Assembly: GCF_023151555.2 (NCBI RefSeq)
Contig: NZ_CP100425.1
Coordinates: forward strand, 2,294,001-2,358,000
Origin: Photobacterium sp. CCB-ST2H9
GTDB lineage: Bacteria > Pseudomonadota > Gammaproteobacteria > Enterobacterales > Vibrionaceae
Direction of reading: 5' to 3'
Length of the DNA stretch: 64,000 nt
Shown: positions 17,311-29,400 of the stretch, piece by piece
Layout: each line of letters opens with the position of its first letter
Numbering within the stretch: position 1 is the stretch's first letter
Notes under the pieces: model-generated
The model's input: only the letters and a program-made list of their open reading frames with translations
What the model was told of the DNA's origin: nothing
Database searches by the model: none
Position numbers and translations under genes: made by a program

Positions 17311-17334
17311 AAAAAAGGGAGCCTGGCTCCCTTT
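17311..17334 (-). terminator. Intrinsic terminator after the vibriolysin gene
   Basis: A palindrome (AAAGGGAGCC / GGCTCCCTTT) with a T-run on the minus strand lies about 22 nt after the vibriolysin stop. Confidence 0.88.
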
Positions 17335-17355
17335 CAAGTTTTGTCTCGGACACAC

Positions 17356-19850
<2,495 letters not shown>

Positions 19851-19882
19851 AAAAAAGCCCGCTGTATTCACAGCGGGCTTTC
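19851..19882 (-). terminator. Terminator ending the repeat-protein operon
   Basis: AAAGCCCGCTGTG / CACAGCGGGCTTT-type stem with a short loop and a T-run on the minus strand, about 20 nt after the last gene of the four-gene operon. Confidence 0.9.
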
Positions 19883-19901
19883 AGATCAATGGACAACTCA
19901 A

Positions 19902-21077
19902 TTACCCCGATTCACTTTCTGAAATCAATCGAGCCTGAGTCAGCCTTCCGTTCAGATAAGTTAAGATCAACTGACGCGGCGGATGCGCTGGGGTCGCTGC
20001 GATATAGTATCGTTCTTTGCCATGCAACCGACCGTCCACGTATTCAGACACCATTAGCAGACTGCCGTCAGTCCCCCAAACACGGCTTATCCCAGTAAGT
20101 TTATCGTTTACATAATGGTTTTCGGCAAGCAATGTTCCGTCGGTATTCCAGAAACGTTCCGGGCCATGATAACGCCCTTGTTCGAAGTAACGTTCTGTTT
20201 TCAACTGAGGCTTATCTGAACCAGCAACCTGACCATACCAGCGCTTTTCAACCCCCTGACGCGCTCCATCAACGAAGTTAACCTGAACCAGTTTATGTCC
20301 CTGATTGTTCGCAATCAGAGTTTCACCATGCGGATTCGCATGTTTCAGACCAATGCTTGCCTGAAGTTTTTTATTGTCATAGAAAGTCTCAACGACCGCG
20401 CTCAGAGCATTGTCAAATTTCGCGTTTTTTTTGGGCAGATTCAGACCACGGAATCTATTTGAGGAGGCTGTACCATCTTCATTAACAGAGTAGCGCTCAA
20501 TACCAATGTACTCATCAACTAAAAGGTGCTCAGTGACATACGGCGTTTGGTTGGTATAACAGCAGCGAGCCTGAAAACCATCCCTCTCTCCCCAATGATA
20601 CTCCCAGCTTCTTTTCAGGTTACCCGCCATGGGTAGCTCTGCATTCGCTTCTGAGAACTGGGCTTCCCGGCCAAATTTAGCTCTGTCGACCTTGAAATAA
20701 TGCCCATAATTCCCGTAAGCATGTTCATAGCCCCAACCATTCGGAACACCATTATGTCCCCGATTGACACTGTGCAGGCGGTCTCCACCATAGCTGTGTA
20801 TCGGGCCATAGTAATGACCATCGATATAGAACACGACATGGCGTCCTTCTTCGTCAATCACTTCCCCTGTAAAAGGCTGACCATCCTTGACTCGAATAGA
20901 TTCTGTGCCTTGTCTCACTCTTGCCAGCTCTTTACTGAGAACCTTATCGGTAAAACCTTTCATTTCGACAGTATAAAGCGCAGGATCAGTCCCTAACTCA
21001 GGGCGGGCATGAATATTGAGCGTATACGTCGCTAAGAAAAAACCTGCCACCAGGTGAACATAGTTATTGAATGTCAT
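19902..21077 (-). CDS. Exported protein with C-terminal MORN/YwqK-like repeats
   Basis: The 391-residue product has a Sec signal peptide (about 1-25, ending LNIHA) and a unique His/Tyr/Gly-rich middle (about 75-180, including RCCYTN). At least four MORN/YwqK-type repeats of the form VDG-x2-xG or EQG-x2-HG follow in about 260-370. These repeats form beta-hairpin ladders. The name 'YwqK family antitoxin' is used for such repeats, but nothing here shows an antitoxin role. GAGGAA precedes the ATG. It is the last gene of the operon, 10 nt after the leucine-rich lipoprotein and followed by a terminator. I do not recognise the N-terminal domain. Confidence 0.75.
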   Translation of the reverse strand: MTFNNYVHLVAGFFLATYTLNIHARPELGTDPALYTVEMKGFTDKVLSKELARVRQGTESIRVKDGQPFTGEVIDEEGRHVVFYIDGHYYGPIHSYGGDRLHSVNRGHNGVPNGWGYEHAYGNYGHYFKVDRAKFGREAQFSEANAELPMAGNLKRSWEYHWGERDGFQARCCYTNQTPYVTEHLLVDEYIGIERYSVNEDGTASSNRFRGLNLPKKNAKFDNALSAVVETFYDNKKLQASIGLKHANPHGETLIANNQGHKLVQVNFVDGARQGVEKRWYGQVAGSDKPQLKTERYFEQGRYHGPERFWNTDGTLLAENHYVNDKLTGISRVWGTDGSLLMVSEYVDGRLHGKERYYIAATPAHPPRQLILTYLNGRLTQARLISESESG

Positions 21078-21087
21078 CGTGATTTCC

Positions 21088-21711
21088 TCAGTGATAAGTC
21101 ACTGGTTCTCCATAAAACAGTAAATCAAGTTCCATAACTGGCTGCCCTGTCAGACCGTAGATACGCAGCCCCTGATGTGCTTCATCATCTAACACTAAGG
21201 TTTTCAGATTGTTGTATTCCAGGCTTGCGACGCGTAATTTCTTTGCCGGGTTCAGATCTAATTCGGTCAGCTGATTATCACCAAGATTGATTTTGGTTAA
21301 ATTGGGAAACGCTGATATATCAAACTCACGTAAGCCAACATTGTGCAACATCAGATTGTCCAGCCGCGAATGCTGCAGTTCAGACACATCCTCAAGAAAC
21401 ATATCCATCAAATGCAGCTCATTCAGGCCACTCAGCTGACTCACCACCGCCAGTTCGACCGGTTCCATGGAACAGGTCAGTGATGACAATGATGCTGAGG
21501 AACGGTCAAGAGATATTTTATTTCTCTCCAGACAGGCGCGCAGCTTCGGGGCTCCTTCAGTCAGCGCCGCCAGCGTGACTATCTCTTTTGCAACCGGTAT
21601 CGATGCCTCAGGTTGTGCATCAGTTTCAGTTCGATTGTCAAAGCAACCGGAGAGCATCACACTGCCGAATAAAACAGGCAGTATTGCCAACTTAACGATA
21701 ACGTCTTTCAA
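21088..21711 (-). CDS. Lipoprotein with leucine-rich repeats (TTG start)
   Basis: I start this gene at the TTG at 21711 because GAGGAG lies 7 nt before it and the product then begins with a classic lipoprotein signal: KDVIVKLAILPVLFGSVMLSGC. The frame is open to 21765 but without a ribosome site. The mature protein is about 180 residues and contains several leucine-rich repeats (LNELHLMD, LDNLMLHNVGLREFDIS, LTKINLGDNQLTELDL, LRVASLEYNNLKTLVL). The start overlaps the end of the upstream MORN-repeat gene by 20 nt and its stop lies 10 nt before the next start, so the three are translationally linked. It is probably a periplasm- or surface-facing binding protein; ligand unknown. Confidence 0.78.
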   Translation of the reverse strand: MKDVIVKLAILPVLFGSVMLSGCFDNRTETDAQPEASIPVAKEIVTLAALTEGAPKLRACLERNKISLDRSSASLSSLTCSMEPVELAVVSQLSGLNELHLMDMFLEDVSELQHSRLDNLMLHNVGLREFDISAFPNLTKINLGDNQLTELDLNPAKKLRVASLEYNNLKTLVLDDEAHQGLRIYGLTGQPVMELDLLFYGEPVTYH

Positions 21712-23410
21712 AAGTATTCTCCTCAATTGGCAATTGATTCCCCATGCGATCGAAATGAACACCACTCAGCACCTTCTTATCTTGACGATGAACTTCGGCT
21801 TGTAACGAACCATCAGGATAAAAATAACGAACAACATCATTGTCTAAATCACGCTCGACCAGCAATTTGCCGGTGCGTTCATGAAAACGCCGATTGAAAC
21901 CAACCAAGGTTCCCTGATTGTAATGAGCCTCAGAGACAACAACCGGAGAACGTTTACTGAATTCAATCACATCGCCATGAAACTTGCCGTGGTCATAGTT
22001 TGCGAGCCGTTCTGGAAAACCTGCAGAATCATACGCTTCGAGCAGACCATGCGGTTGACCATGAATGTAATGTGCCTGCTCAGATAATGTGCCATTCTGG
22101 TTGTAGGCCACAAAGTCACCATGACGCTTTCCTTCGACATAATGGGATTTTTCTTTCAAATCACCATTTTCATAGAAATGACGTTGCTCACCGTGCAGCT
22201 TATCATCCTGATAATTTAATATTCCGGTCAGTGAAGCATGCGATTCATAGTCAAATTCGCGCTTCTCTGCATCAGACAAGTAGGTGAGGAGCCGATCCAC
22301 CCTTTCTTTCTGATAGTCCCGCATTTCACCCTGGCGTTGACCATCCACATATGTCACGCGGCTCAACTGGTAAACGTGTCGGTCAAAGCTGATTTGTTCT
22401 TCTATCCCGTGCTTTTTGCCCTTCACATAATGCGCTTTGAGAGTATGACGTCCTTTACTATCAAACCCTTCCACCAGACCATGCCGCTCCCCATCAACAT
22501 AAGGTGTTTTCAGCGCCAGATAACCGTAACGGAACTCTTCACTGATGCCATTCTTCTCGCCTTCCTGATAACGAATAATTGAGGTTAATTGACCATCATC
22601 ATCATAGTTGCGAACCTCACCGTGACGTTTCCCGCCGACAAACTGAGTGGTCGACGTTAAATGCTCACACTCGCCTTCGTCGTCACGTTCATATCGCCGG
22701 GTCGTGCCATTTAACTGGTCATCCTTATAGATATTCTCAGTACAATATCTTCGTGTAAAAGACCAGCTGGTTCCCTCACGCTTACCGTGCTGAAAATAGA
22801 CTTCTTCCGTGAGCGCATCCTTATTTCTTCCGTCTTTCAGCTTCTCTTTCGCGTAATGTCGTTCCCAGCCATGCTTTTGACCGTTTTCAAAATAACGCTC
22901 ATACAGCAAGCGCCCTAAACCCTCGTGATCAGAGTAACTCGGCGCAATAAAAGCACGTTCCCAGCCATGCTGAACGCCATCCACGTAATTCCCTTCATAC
23001 AGAACACGTTCCGGGCTGAGCTCATAGTAACGTTCTGGTTTGGGGTAGATTCTGTCCCAACCCTGTTTTTTGCCATGCTGATATTGCGTCTGGTTTCGGA
23101 TCGCATTCTCGTCATAGAAATCAGTGAAAAGACCATGGAACGCCCCGTCTGCATAAGTTATTTGACGAGCCAGATCACCGTTGGTTTTAAACAACGTGCC
23201 AGTCCCATGCCGTTTCCCATTGAGATAGGGGATTTCGCTTTTCAGCTGCCCGTCTCTGTAATAGGTACGATGCCAGCCATGCTTCTGTCCGTCTTGCATC
23301 TCAATGGTTTGCCAAAGGCTGCCATCTTGTCGATGGTATTTTTTCAACTCTGCCGCGCTCACAGACAGCGGAATTAACAAGGAAAGGGTCAATACCCTCA
23401 AAACATTCAT
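21692..23410 (-). CDS. Exported protein made almost entirely of MORN/YwqK-like repeats
   Basis: The 572-residue product has a Sec signal (about 1-19, cleaved after VSA). The rest is about 18 repeats of roughly 22-30 residues with the core (V/L/Q)-x-G-x2-HG followed by a charged strand, such as LNGKRHGT, VDGERHGL, VEGKRHGD and IHGQPHGL. Such repeats form a long beta-hairpin solenoid used for binding. There is no enzyme motif. AAGGA precedes the ATG. It lies 88 nt after the Sel1/RCC1-like gene and overlaps the leucine-rich lipoprotein gene. The same repeat type occurs in the third product of the operon, so the two may interact or share a ligand. Function unknown. Confidence 0.8.
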   Translation of the reverse strand: MNVLRVLTLSLLIPLSVSAAELKKYHRQDGSLWQTIEMQDGQKHGWHRTYYRDGQLKSEIPYLNGKRHGTGTLFKTNGDLARQITYADGAFHGLFTDFYDENAIRNQTQYQHGKKQGWDRIYPKPERYYELSPERVLYEGNYVDGVQHGWERAFIAPSYSDHEGLGRLLYERYFENGQKHGWERHYAKEKLKDGRNKDALTEEVYFQHGKREGTSWSFTRRYCTENIYKDDQLNGTTRRYERDDEGECEHLTSTTQFVGGKRHGEVRNYDDDGQLTSIIRYQEGEKNGISEEFRYGYLALKTPYVDGERHGLVEGFDSKGRHTLKAHYVKGKKHGIEEQISFDRHVYQLSRVTYVDGQRQGEMRDYQKERVDRLLTYLSDAEKREFDYESHASLTGILNYQDDKLHGEQRHFYENGDLKEKSHYVEGKRHGDFVAYNQNGTLSEQAHYIHGQPHGLLEAYDSAGFPERLANYDHGKFHGDVIEFSKRSPVVVSEAHYNQGTLVGFNRRFHERTGKLLVERDLDNDVVRYFYPDGSLQAEVHRQDKKVLSGVHFDRMGNQLPIEENTFERRYR

Positions 23411-23498
23411 TCAATTATCCTTTGATTGATTGCAAGGCGGTTGAAAAACCGCGGCCCACCGAATCAGGTGCCGAAGGTAGTAATACTGAGCGAATGGC

Positions 23499-26066
23499 TC
23501 AAAACCACTCAATATACGGCGTATCTGATACCAGGCGTCTTATCCGCCAATGGGGGTAAATATCCGATGCATGATGCTGATTTCTTGAATTGATCGGTTC
23601 AACAAATTCAAAAATTTTGCCATCGCGTGTTTCTGCCACGGTGTAATACTTAGACTTGTCGTAACGTTGACCAAACCGTTTCCACTTTTCTTTGAACAAA
23701 GGCCGTTCTTTTGAGGAGTCAGGTTTGATCATGGCAAACTCTTGCATATGGCCTTCTGCATCAATCGCGAAAACAGTCCAGGCAGCCCCAGCGCCCTTCG
23801 GCACGATGATCTGAGCTTGATTGATTGTGATTTGTGTGCGGGTGGATGGTGCGGAATGCTCATCCAAAAACTCGACACGACCATCATCTGTGAGCAGAAT
23901 CAGTATTGGGATACCTGGGTCCGCACTGATACTTTGATACTTCCCTGTGATTCGGTTATCCCAATCTCCGGTATACATCCCCCAGGTATAGACACTGCCA
24001 TCTTCTTTTAAAGCAAAAAAAGCCCCTTGGGTCGCCGCAAGTTGTACCACCCCTTGCTTCAGCACATCATGTGTCGCCAACTCTTCTTCAAGCGTCTTGT
24101 ATTGTGAATCACTAAACATGGAAAGGCTGCTCTGAATGACCACGCCACTTGCGGCCTCTGATCCCCAGGCCATGACACTGCCATCCCGCAACAAGACAGC
24201 ACTGGCACCAATATTATGCACCAGGCTTTCAACACCAACTTGCTCCATACGTTGCCTGTCGGTTAGAGCGGGATAGCACAGCCCCTTTTTTACATCTCCC
24301 AGAAACAGCAGCTCTCCGGTCGCACGCTCAGCAAGATAACCGCAATGCGTCGGCCAGATCTGCGTAATATTAACCCTTAATTTCTCTGCGGAAACTGAAG
24401 GCGGCACAAGCCGGGATGGAAGACTGATCCCGCCATCATCAAACCGATAGACAACATCCTTCCGCCAGCCTCCAAGGTGATTGGAGTTCCCATTGGCGTG
24501 TCCTGGCATCAGGCCCTGACGATCTTCACTCAACCCAACGTACGAACCTGCATAGCCATAGCCCGATACAAGGTTTTCGTCAGCTTTACGATACCAATAA
24601 TTCTTGAGATCGTGAGTCGAACCGCGTCTCCAATACAGCTCACCGGTTCGTATTTGCGAGATTGGATCCCCCAATGCTGCAGACTCTCTCAACCAGACAT
24701 TGGCGCATGCTGTCTGTTTTTTTTGTCGGTAGTAGCGCTCCAAAAAACGGGTTGCTTCAACAGCACCACCAACGGCTGCCTGGTGCATCTGAACGAATGC
24801 ATCCGATTCCGGTTCGGGACATGCATGGCGACGAACCACCGTTTCCTCCGTCGTTAACGCTTCTGCCGGCCAGGCTGCATCAAACCACAATTGTTTTGCA
24901 GAGTCGTTGTACCCATATTTCAGATGCTTCGGCATCAAAATGCCGTTCTGAACCCGTTGATACTTATAGACATCACTGGCCGTTTTCGGTAGTTCTTCTT
25001 CCCACGCTTTGAGTGCCAGCTGGTATTTCGCCTGACTGCTGCCCAGCACAGCAGCTTGCTGCAAGTTCGATACAGCCTGTTCCCCTTGCTGATGTGTCGC
25101 CAGCTGAAACAGGCAAGTTTCACCGCAATAGCCTGACTGCTCTGCTTTCGTAAACGACGAAATCGCCTGTTCCGGTTCACCAAACTTCAGATGCCATTGA
25201 CCCCGCAAATCCATCGCATACGGGTTTTCATCCTGAATCGCTTGGTTGAGCAAATCCAATGCGCGTTGTGGGTCGTATAATTTATGTACTTCGGGATTTG
25301 TGTATAACGAATAAAGTGCTTCTACCGCGAGTGGGTACTTTGCCAATGCCGCTTGAAAGTGTGCTTCTGCCTTACCCTGGTCAGCATCTTGCCCCCGCTC
25401 TAAGCCATATTGCATCACATAGCCCATGCGATAATGAGCAAAAGCGTCACCTGTCTTCTCTGCACTGTTCATGACCGGTTTAATACATGCCTGATCCAGC
25501 AAAATCGGGTCAAAAGACGCGCACACTTCAAGCATCTTGGCCTCAGAAATCTCACTGTTACTGGCATAAGCCCAACTACGAGCTGCTTCTGGTGAATGTG
25601 GTAATCCATACATGCCATACAAATAGCCGCTGACCAGATAGTCCTGACTATCATTGACGCCCTGACTGGCCGCTTGCCACAAATAAGGGGCTGACAGATT
25701 GGGATCACTGTCTTCACTCCAGAAGTTGTTGTGGCCAAGGAATGCATAATAGGCACTTTGCGCGTCCCCTAATTGCGCAGATAGCTCAAAAAGCGATAAT
25801 CCCTTGGCTGGGTTAGCCTCCCCACCCTCTCCATTCACCAGCATTCGACCCAACATAGCCGCGCTCAGGTGATGATGCTGCTCGATTGACATCAGCAACT
25901 TTCTTTGTGCAATCAAATCCTCTGGTGAATTCTGATAAAGTTCAGCAAAGGCTTGCCAGCGTTGCGCATCGTTTTGCGGCATGGTTTCACTTGCACTGAC
26001 AGGCGCAAGAAGTGGCAGCGACAAAGCAATACATCTGCATATTGCACTGAGATGATGGGGAAACAT
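23499..26066 (-). CDS. Exported Sel1/TPR-repeat protein with a C-terminal RCC1-like domain
   Basis: The 855-residue protein has a signal peptide (about 1-25, ending SAS). A long Sel1/TPR-type helical repeat region follows (about 70-480, e.g. ALLGRMLVNGEGG-like units and KGLSLFELSAQLGDAQSA). The C-terminal half (about 560-850) has RCC1-like units: VLLRDGSVMAWGSE and FALKEDGSVYTWG. At about 570 is IWPTHCGYLAERATGELLF followed by a second Cys, a segment also found in the divergent 1000-residue lipoprotein. AAGGTGA precedes the ATG. It is the first gene of the minus-strand operon. The two proteins are paralogues in domain order. Sel1 arrays scaffold protein complexes; the actual role is unknown. 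Confidence 0.75.
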   Translation of the reverse strand: MFPHHLSAICRCIALSLPLLAPVSASETMPQNDAQRWQAFAELYQNSPEDLIAQRKLLMSIEQHHHLSAAMLGRMLVNGEGGEANPAKGLSLFELSAQLGDAQSAYYAFLGHNNFWSEDSDPNLSAPYLWQAASQGVNDSQDYLVSGYLYGMYGLPHSPEAARSWAYASNSEISEAKMLEVCASFDPILLDQACIKPVMNSAEKTGDAFAHYRMGYVMQYGLERGQDADQGKAEAHFQAALAKYPLAVEALYSLYTNPEVHKLYDPQRALDLLNQAIQDENPYAMDLRGQWHLKFGEPEQAISSFTKAEQSGYCGETCLFQLATHQQGEQAVSNLQQAAVLGSSQAKYQLALKAWEEELPKTASDVYKYQRVQNGILMPKHLKYGYNDSAKQLWFDAAWPAEALTTEETVVRRHACPEPESDAFVQMHQAAVGGAVEATRFLERYYRQKKQTACANVWLRESAALGDPISQIRTGELYWRRGSTHDLKNYWYRKADENLVSGYGYAGSYVGLSEDRQGLMPGHANGNSNHLGGWRKDVVYRFDDGGISLPSRLVPPSVSAEKLRVNITQIWPTHCGYLAERATGELLFLGDVKKGLCYPALTDRQRMEQVGVESLVHNIGASAVLLRDGSVMAWGSEAASGVVIQSSLSMFSDSQYKTLEEELATHDVLKQGVVQLAATQGAFFALKEDGSVYTWGMYTGDWDNRITGKYQSISADPGIPILILLTDDGRVEFLDEHSAPSTRTQITINQAQIIVPKGAGAAWTVFAIDAEGHMQEFAMIKPDSSKERPLFKEKWKRFGQRYDKSKYYTVAETRDGKIFEFVEPINSRNQHHASDIYPHWRIRRLVSDTPYIEWF

Positions 26067-26465
26067 AATTTCACCTTAAGGAATAAACAACGAAGGATGA
26101 TTGACTTTCGTGCGCTAAATCAGAGGAAAACAGCAATGAAAACTGTTAGATAGAATCTGAGTATGCAACAGAACTCTGCCATAAGCTTGATGGGCAAGTC
26201 CATATTTTATATGGGGAAAACAAACATTCACCCCAGATAACATCCTAAAATGCCTGAACTTATGGTTATGATGATTATTTCATAAAACCCATACCATCGT
26301 CGCTCAATACCATTGAGCCAAGGTAAGTAAACCGGTTGGGATAGCGAAATAGACTTGGATTTTGCTTTAGACAAGCCAGCGCTTTTCGACACTTGTGAAA
26401 AGTGTCGTTATCTTGTCCGCTTACAATACTCTCTTGATTAAAATTCTATTTTTCGGTGACTTACG
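26067..26465. promoter_or_regulatory. Divergent promoter region of the repeat-protein locus
   Basis: These 399 bases separate two divergent genes and should hold both promoters. No gene is seen. An 8-bp perfect inverted repeat (CGACACTT, 26387-26394, with its complement at 26400-26407) lies about 60 nt before the lipoprotein start and could be an operator or a 5'-leader hairpin. TACAAT near 26425 is a possible -10 element for the plus-strand gene, without a clear -35. Confidence 0.5.
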
Positions 26466-29400
26466 GTGAAAAAAGCGTCTCTCGCCTGCGTAATGGGCCT
26501 CTTCCTCAATGCCTGTAGCAGTGTGCCTACCCCAACTCAATATGATGTCCTGTTAAAAGGTGAAGCCCGTGACAAGTACATGAGTCAGCTCATTGATGAC
26601 GCCAACAGTGGCGATCCTGAACTGCAGTACTATCTCGGAACCTTGTATGAAAATGCACGTTTTACCTCAAAAGACCGGACGAAAGCCATAGAATGGTACC
26701 GGCTTGCTGCCGAGCATGGCTCAGAAAAAGGACAGGCATCCTTACTGAGATTGCTCATGAACAGTGCTGATTATTACGATCAGCGCTTCTATGTCGAGTT
26801 AGGTGATTATTATCTGCAGGGACGATATGTCCCCCAGGATTATGAAAAAGCGCTCAATATTTACTTACATGCAGCTTCTCGTGGCAATAAAGACGTCCCG
26901 CAAAAATTAATCGCATTACTCAATCAACTCATCGCAGAAAAATGTACAAACAATACAATCAGTCACTGCGACACACTCCGTACCGAGGCACAGTACCAGC
27001 TCGCGATGCTCTATCGTTCCGGCAAGTACCTTAAGAAAAACACCACAAAAAGCCAGGCACTCATGCAAAAAGCAGCCGCTCAGGGTCATGATGGTGCAAA
27101 GATTAAAACAGCAAGCGATCTGATTGGCGTCGAAAATCAGGATTGGTCAAAAATTCGCAACCTGCTCGAAAGCATCAAACAACACTCGGCGTGGAGTGCA
27201 GCATCCCTTGCTTCCTTGAGCTTCAACGGGCAAGGTGGCGACGTTGATCAAGAAAAAGCCCTGCATTTTTACGAAATCAGTGCAGAATTAGGCAATGAAG
27301 AATCTGCCGCTTATGTCTCTTACTTACACAATCAAGGGGAAATACCGGGAACGAGCCCGGAAAAGGCAGGCCACTATCTGTGGATCGCAGCCCAAAAGGA
27401 TTATAAGAATACCCGCGCCCTCCTCGCCCAGTCCTATCTGTTCGGCTCAAAAGGGATTCCTGCCGACGATAGTGCAGCAGCAGAATGGGGGAAACTCGCA
27501 ACAGGCGTAACAGCGGCATGGCTGTGTCATGAAGCTTATTTCCCCAATGTCCCTCAAGCTTGTATCAATCGTTCACTGGCCAAGATGGTACGCGAAGAAC
27601 ACCCTTTCGCCCTTTTCCTGATGGGGCGAATTTATGCTGAAGGCCCAGACAGTCACAAAAATATTGAACGTGCTATTTCGCTGTATCAATCCGCGATGTC
27701 CTACGGCGAATATGCCGCCAAATCTGCATTGGCCGAGCTCTATCTTGATGGTAAAGCAGGGGCTGAGAATCAAGAAAAAGGACTCAAATTATTACATGAA
27801 ATGCAAAGAGACAGTGAGCCAGGGGCTGCCTTTCAACTTGCCAACTATGCTTTTGAACAAAAAGACTATTCACAGGCACTGCGCTTTTCTCTGCAAGCGG
27901 AAAAAGAAGATTGGGTCGGAAAGGACACCTATTACCACTTATATCGCCTCTATAGCGGTGAGCTTGGCACGCCGAAAGATAACGAGAAAGCAGCCCATTA
28001 TTTTGCACTCGCCCTGAGTGAATTGAACAAAACCGCCCTCTATGACAAGGCAATCACAATTCTCGACAATATTCATGACACGATCATTACTCTAGCCAGC
28101 GATGGCCAGACGAATGGTGAGACCGCTAACGATCGTCTCGCGGCAGCCATGAATATGCTCAAAAAATCAGCGAGCAAAGGTTATATTCCCGCCATGCTTC
28201 GACTCGCGACTTATTACAATGACCAGAATCAACCCCGGCAAGCTCAAATCTGGGCATTGGAAGCTGCGGCTAACGGTGATATCAAGAGTCAAAAAGCTAT
28301 CGGGGCATTCTTTGAAAGTAAGCAAACACTCACTACTGCAGCATATGCCCGTCATTGGTATGGCCAAGCCGAAATTCAGGGAGACAAAGACGCCACGCAA
28401 TGGATGGCTAAATTTGGCGCAGGCAATATTGATGTTGACGACAAAGGCAAGTATTGCAACGAAGCGACAGAGTATTATTGCTACTCGCGATCAACAAGCA
28501 AAAATCCAGTCCGGTACTTCAGACAAAAATATCGCAATGAGTACAAGCTGCAACAATACGCTGACGGTTCCGTCACCTTTAGCGATAACCTGCAGCCCCA
28601 TGAAGACTGGCTGCCCGATCTCAAAGCGAATATTGAACAGGTGTGGCCAACACATTGTGGATTTGCTCTGCAAAAAGCCACAGGTAACGGCTTACTCCTG
28701 TTCTCCCGGACCAAGCAATTTTGCCAACCACCGCACGATGTGGTCATGGCGGTTTACAAACATGGCATCAAAGATGTTGCCGCCAGTTCCTCAGCGACCA
28801 GTTTGTTATTAAACAATGGCGAAGTCGTTGGATTTGGCGGTGCATATAATGGTGGTGGCCTGATTATACCGGCAGCGCATAGCTATCATGAATTTCAAAG
28901 CTTAAATGATGAGGTCAAGATAAAGCGCGCCCTTGCCAGTGATGTCACCAAAATCGTCAGTGCAACAACAAGCATGGCTGCCCTCAAATCTGATGGCAGT
29001 GTTTATATCTGGGGAGATCAAGGCATCCACTTAAGCCTTCAACTTCCTGGCACATATAAAGACATCATGGCCAATGGCTCTATCGATGCTTACTGTACGA
29101 GAGACAACAATGATAAAATCAGTTGCTGGTCAGAACGTTCATACGATCACCCACAATCGTACCCAGACAATATCAAGCAATTTGCCTTGATTGAAAATGA
29201 CGAGATGGCCCTGTCGTTTGACGCACAAGGTAAACTCACTGCCTGGCCAATGTACAACCTGGGCAGCCAGTACTATACGCCTTACCCATTACCATCCAGT
29301 TTGGCGAACTTCAATTGTACTCAAATCAGCAAAGAGCAAGTCACCGATGGTTTCGTGACAGTTTTGACGCGCTCTGATGGCGAACGCTTTGCCGTGCGAT

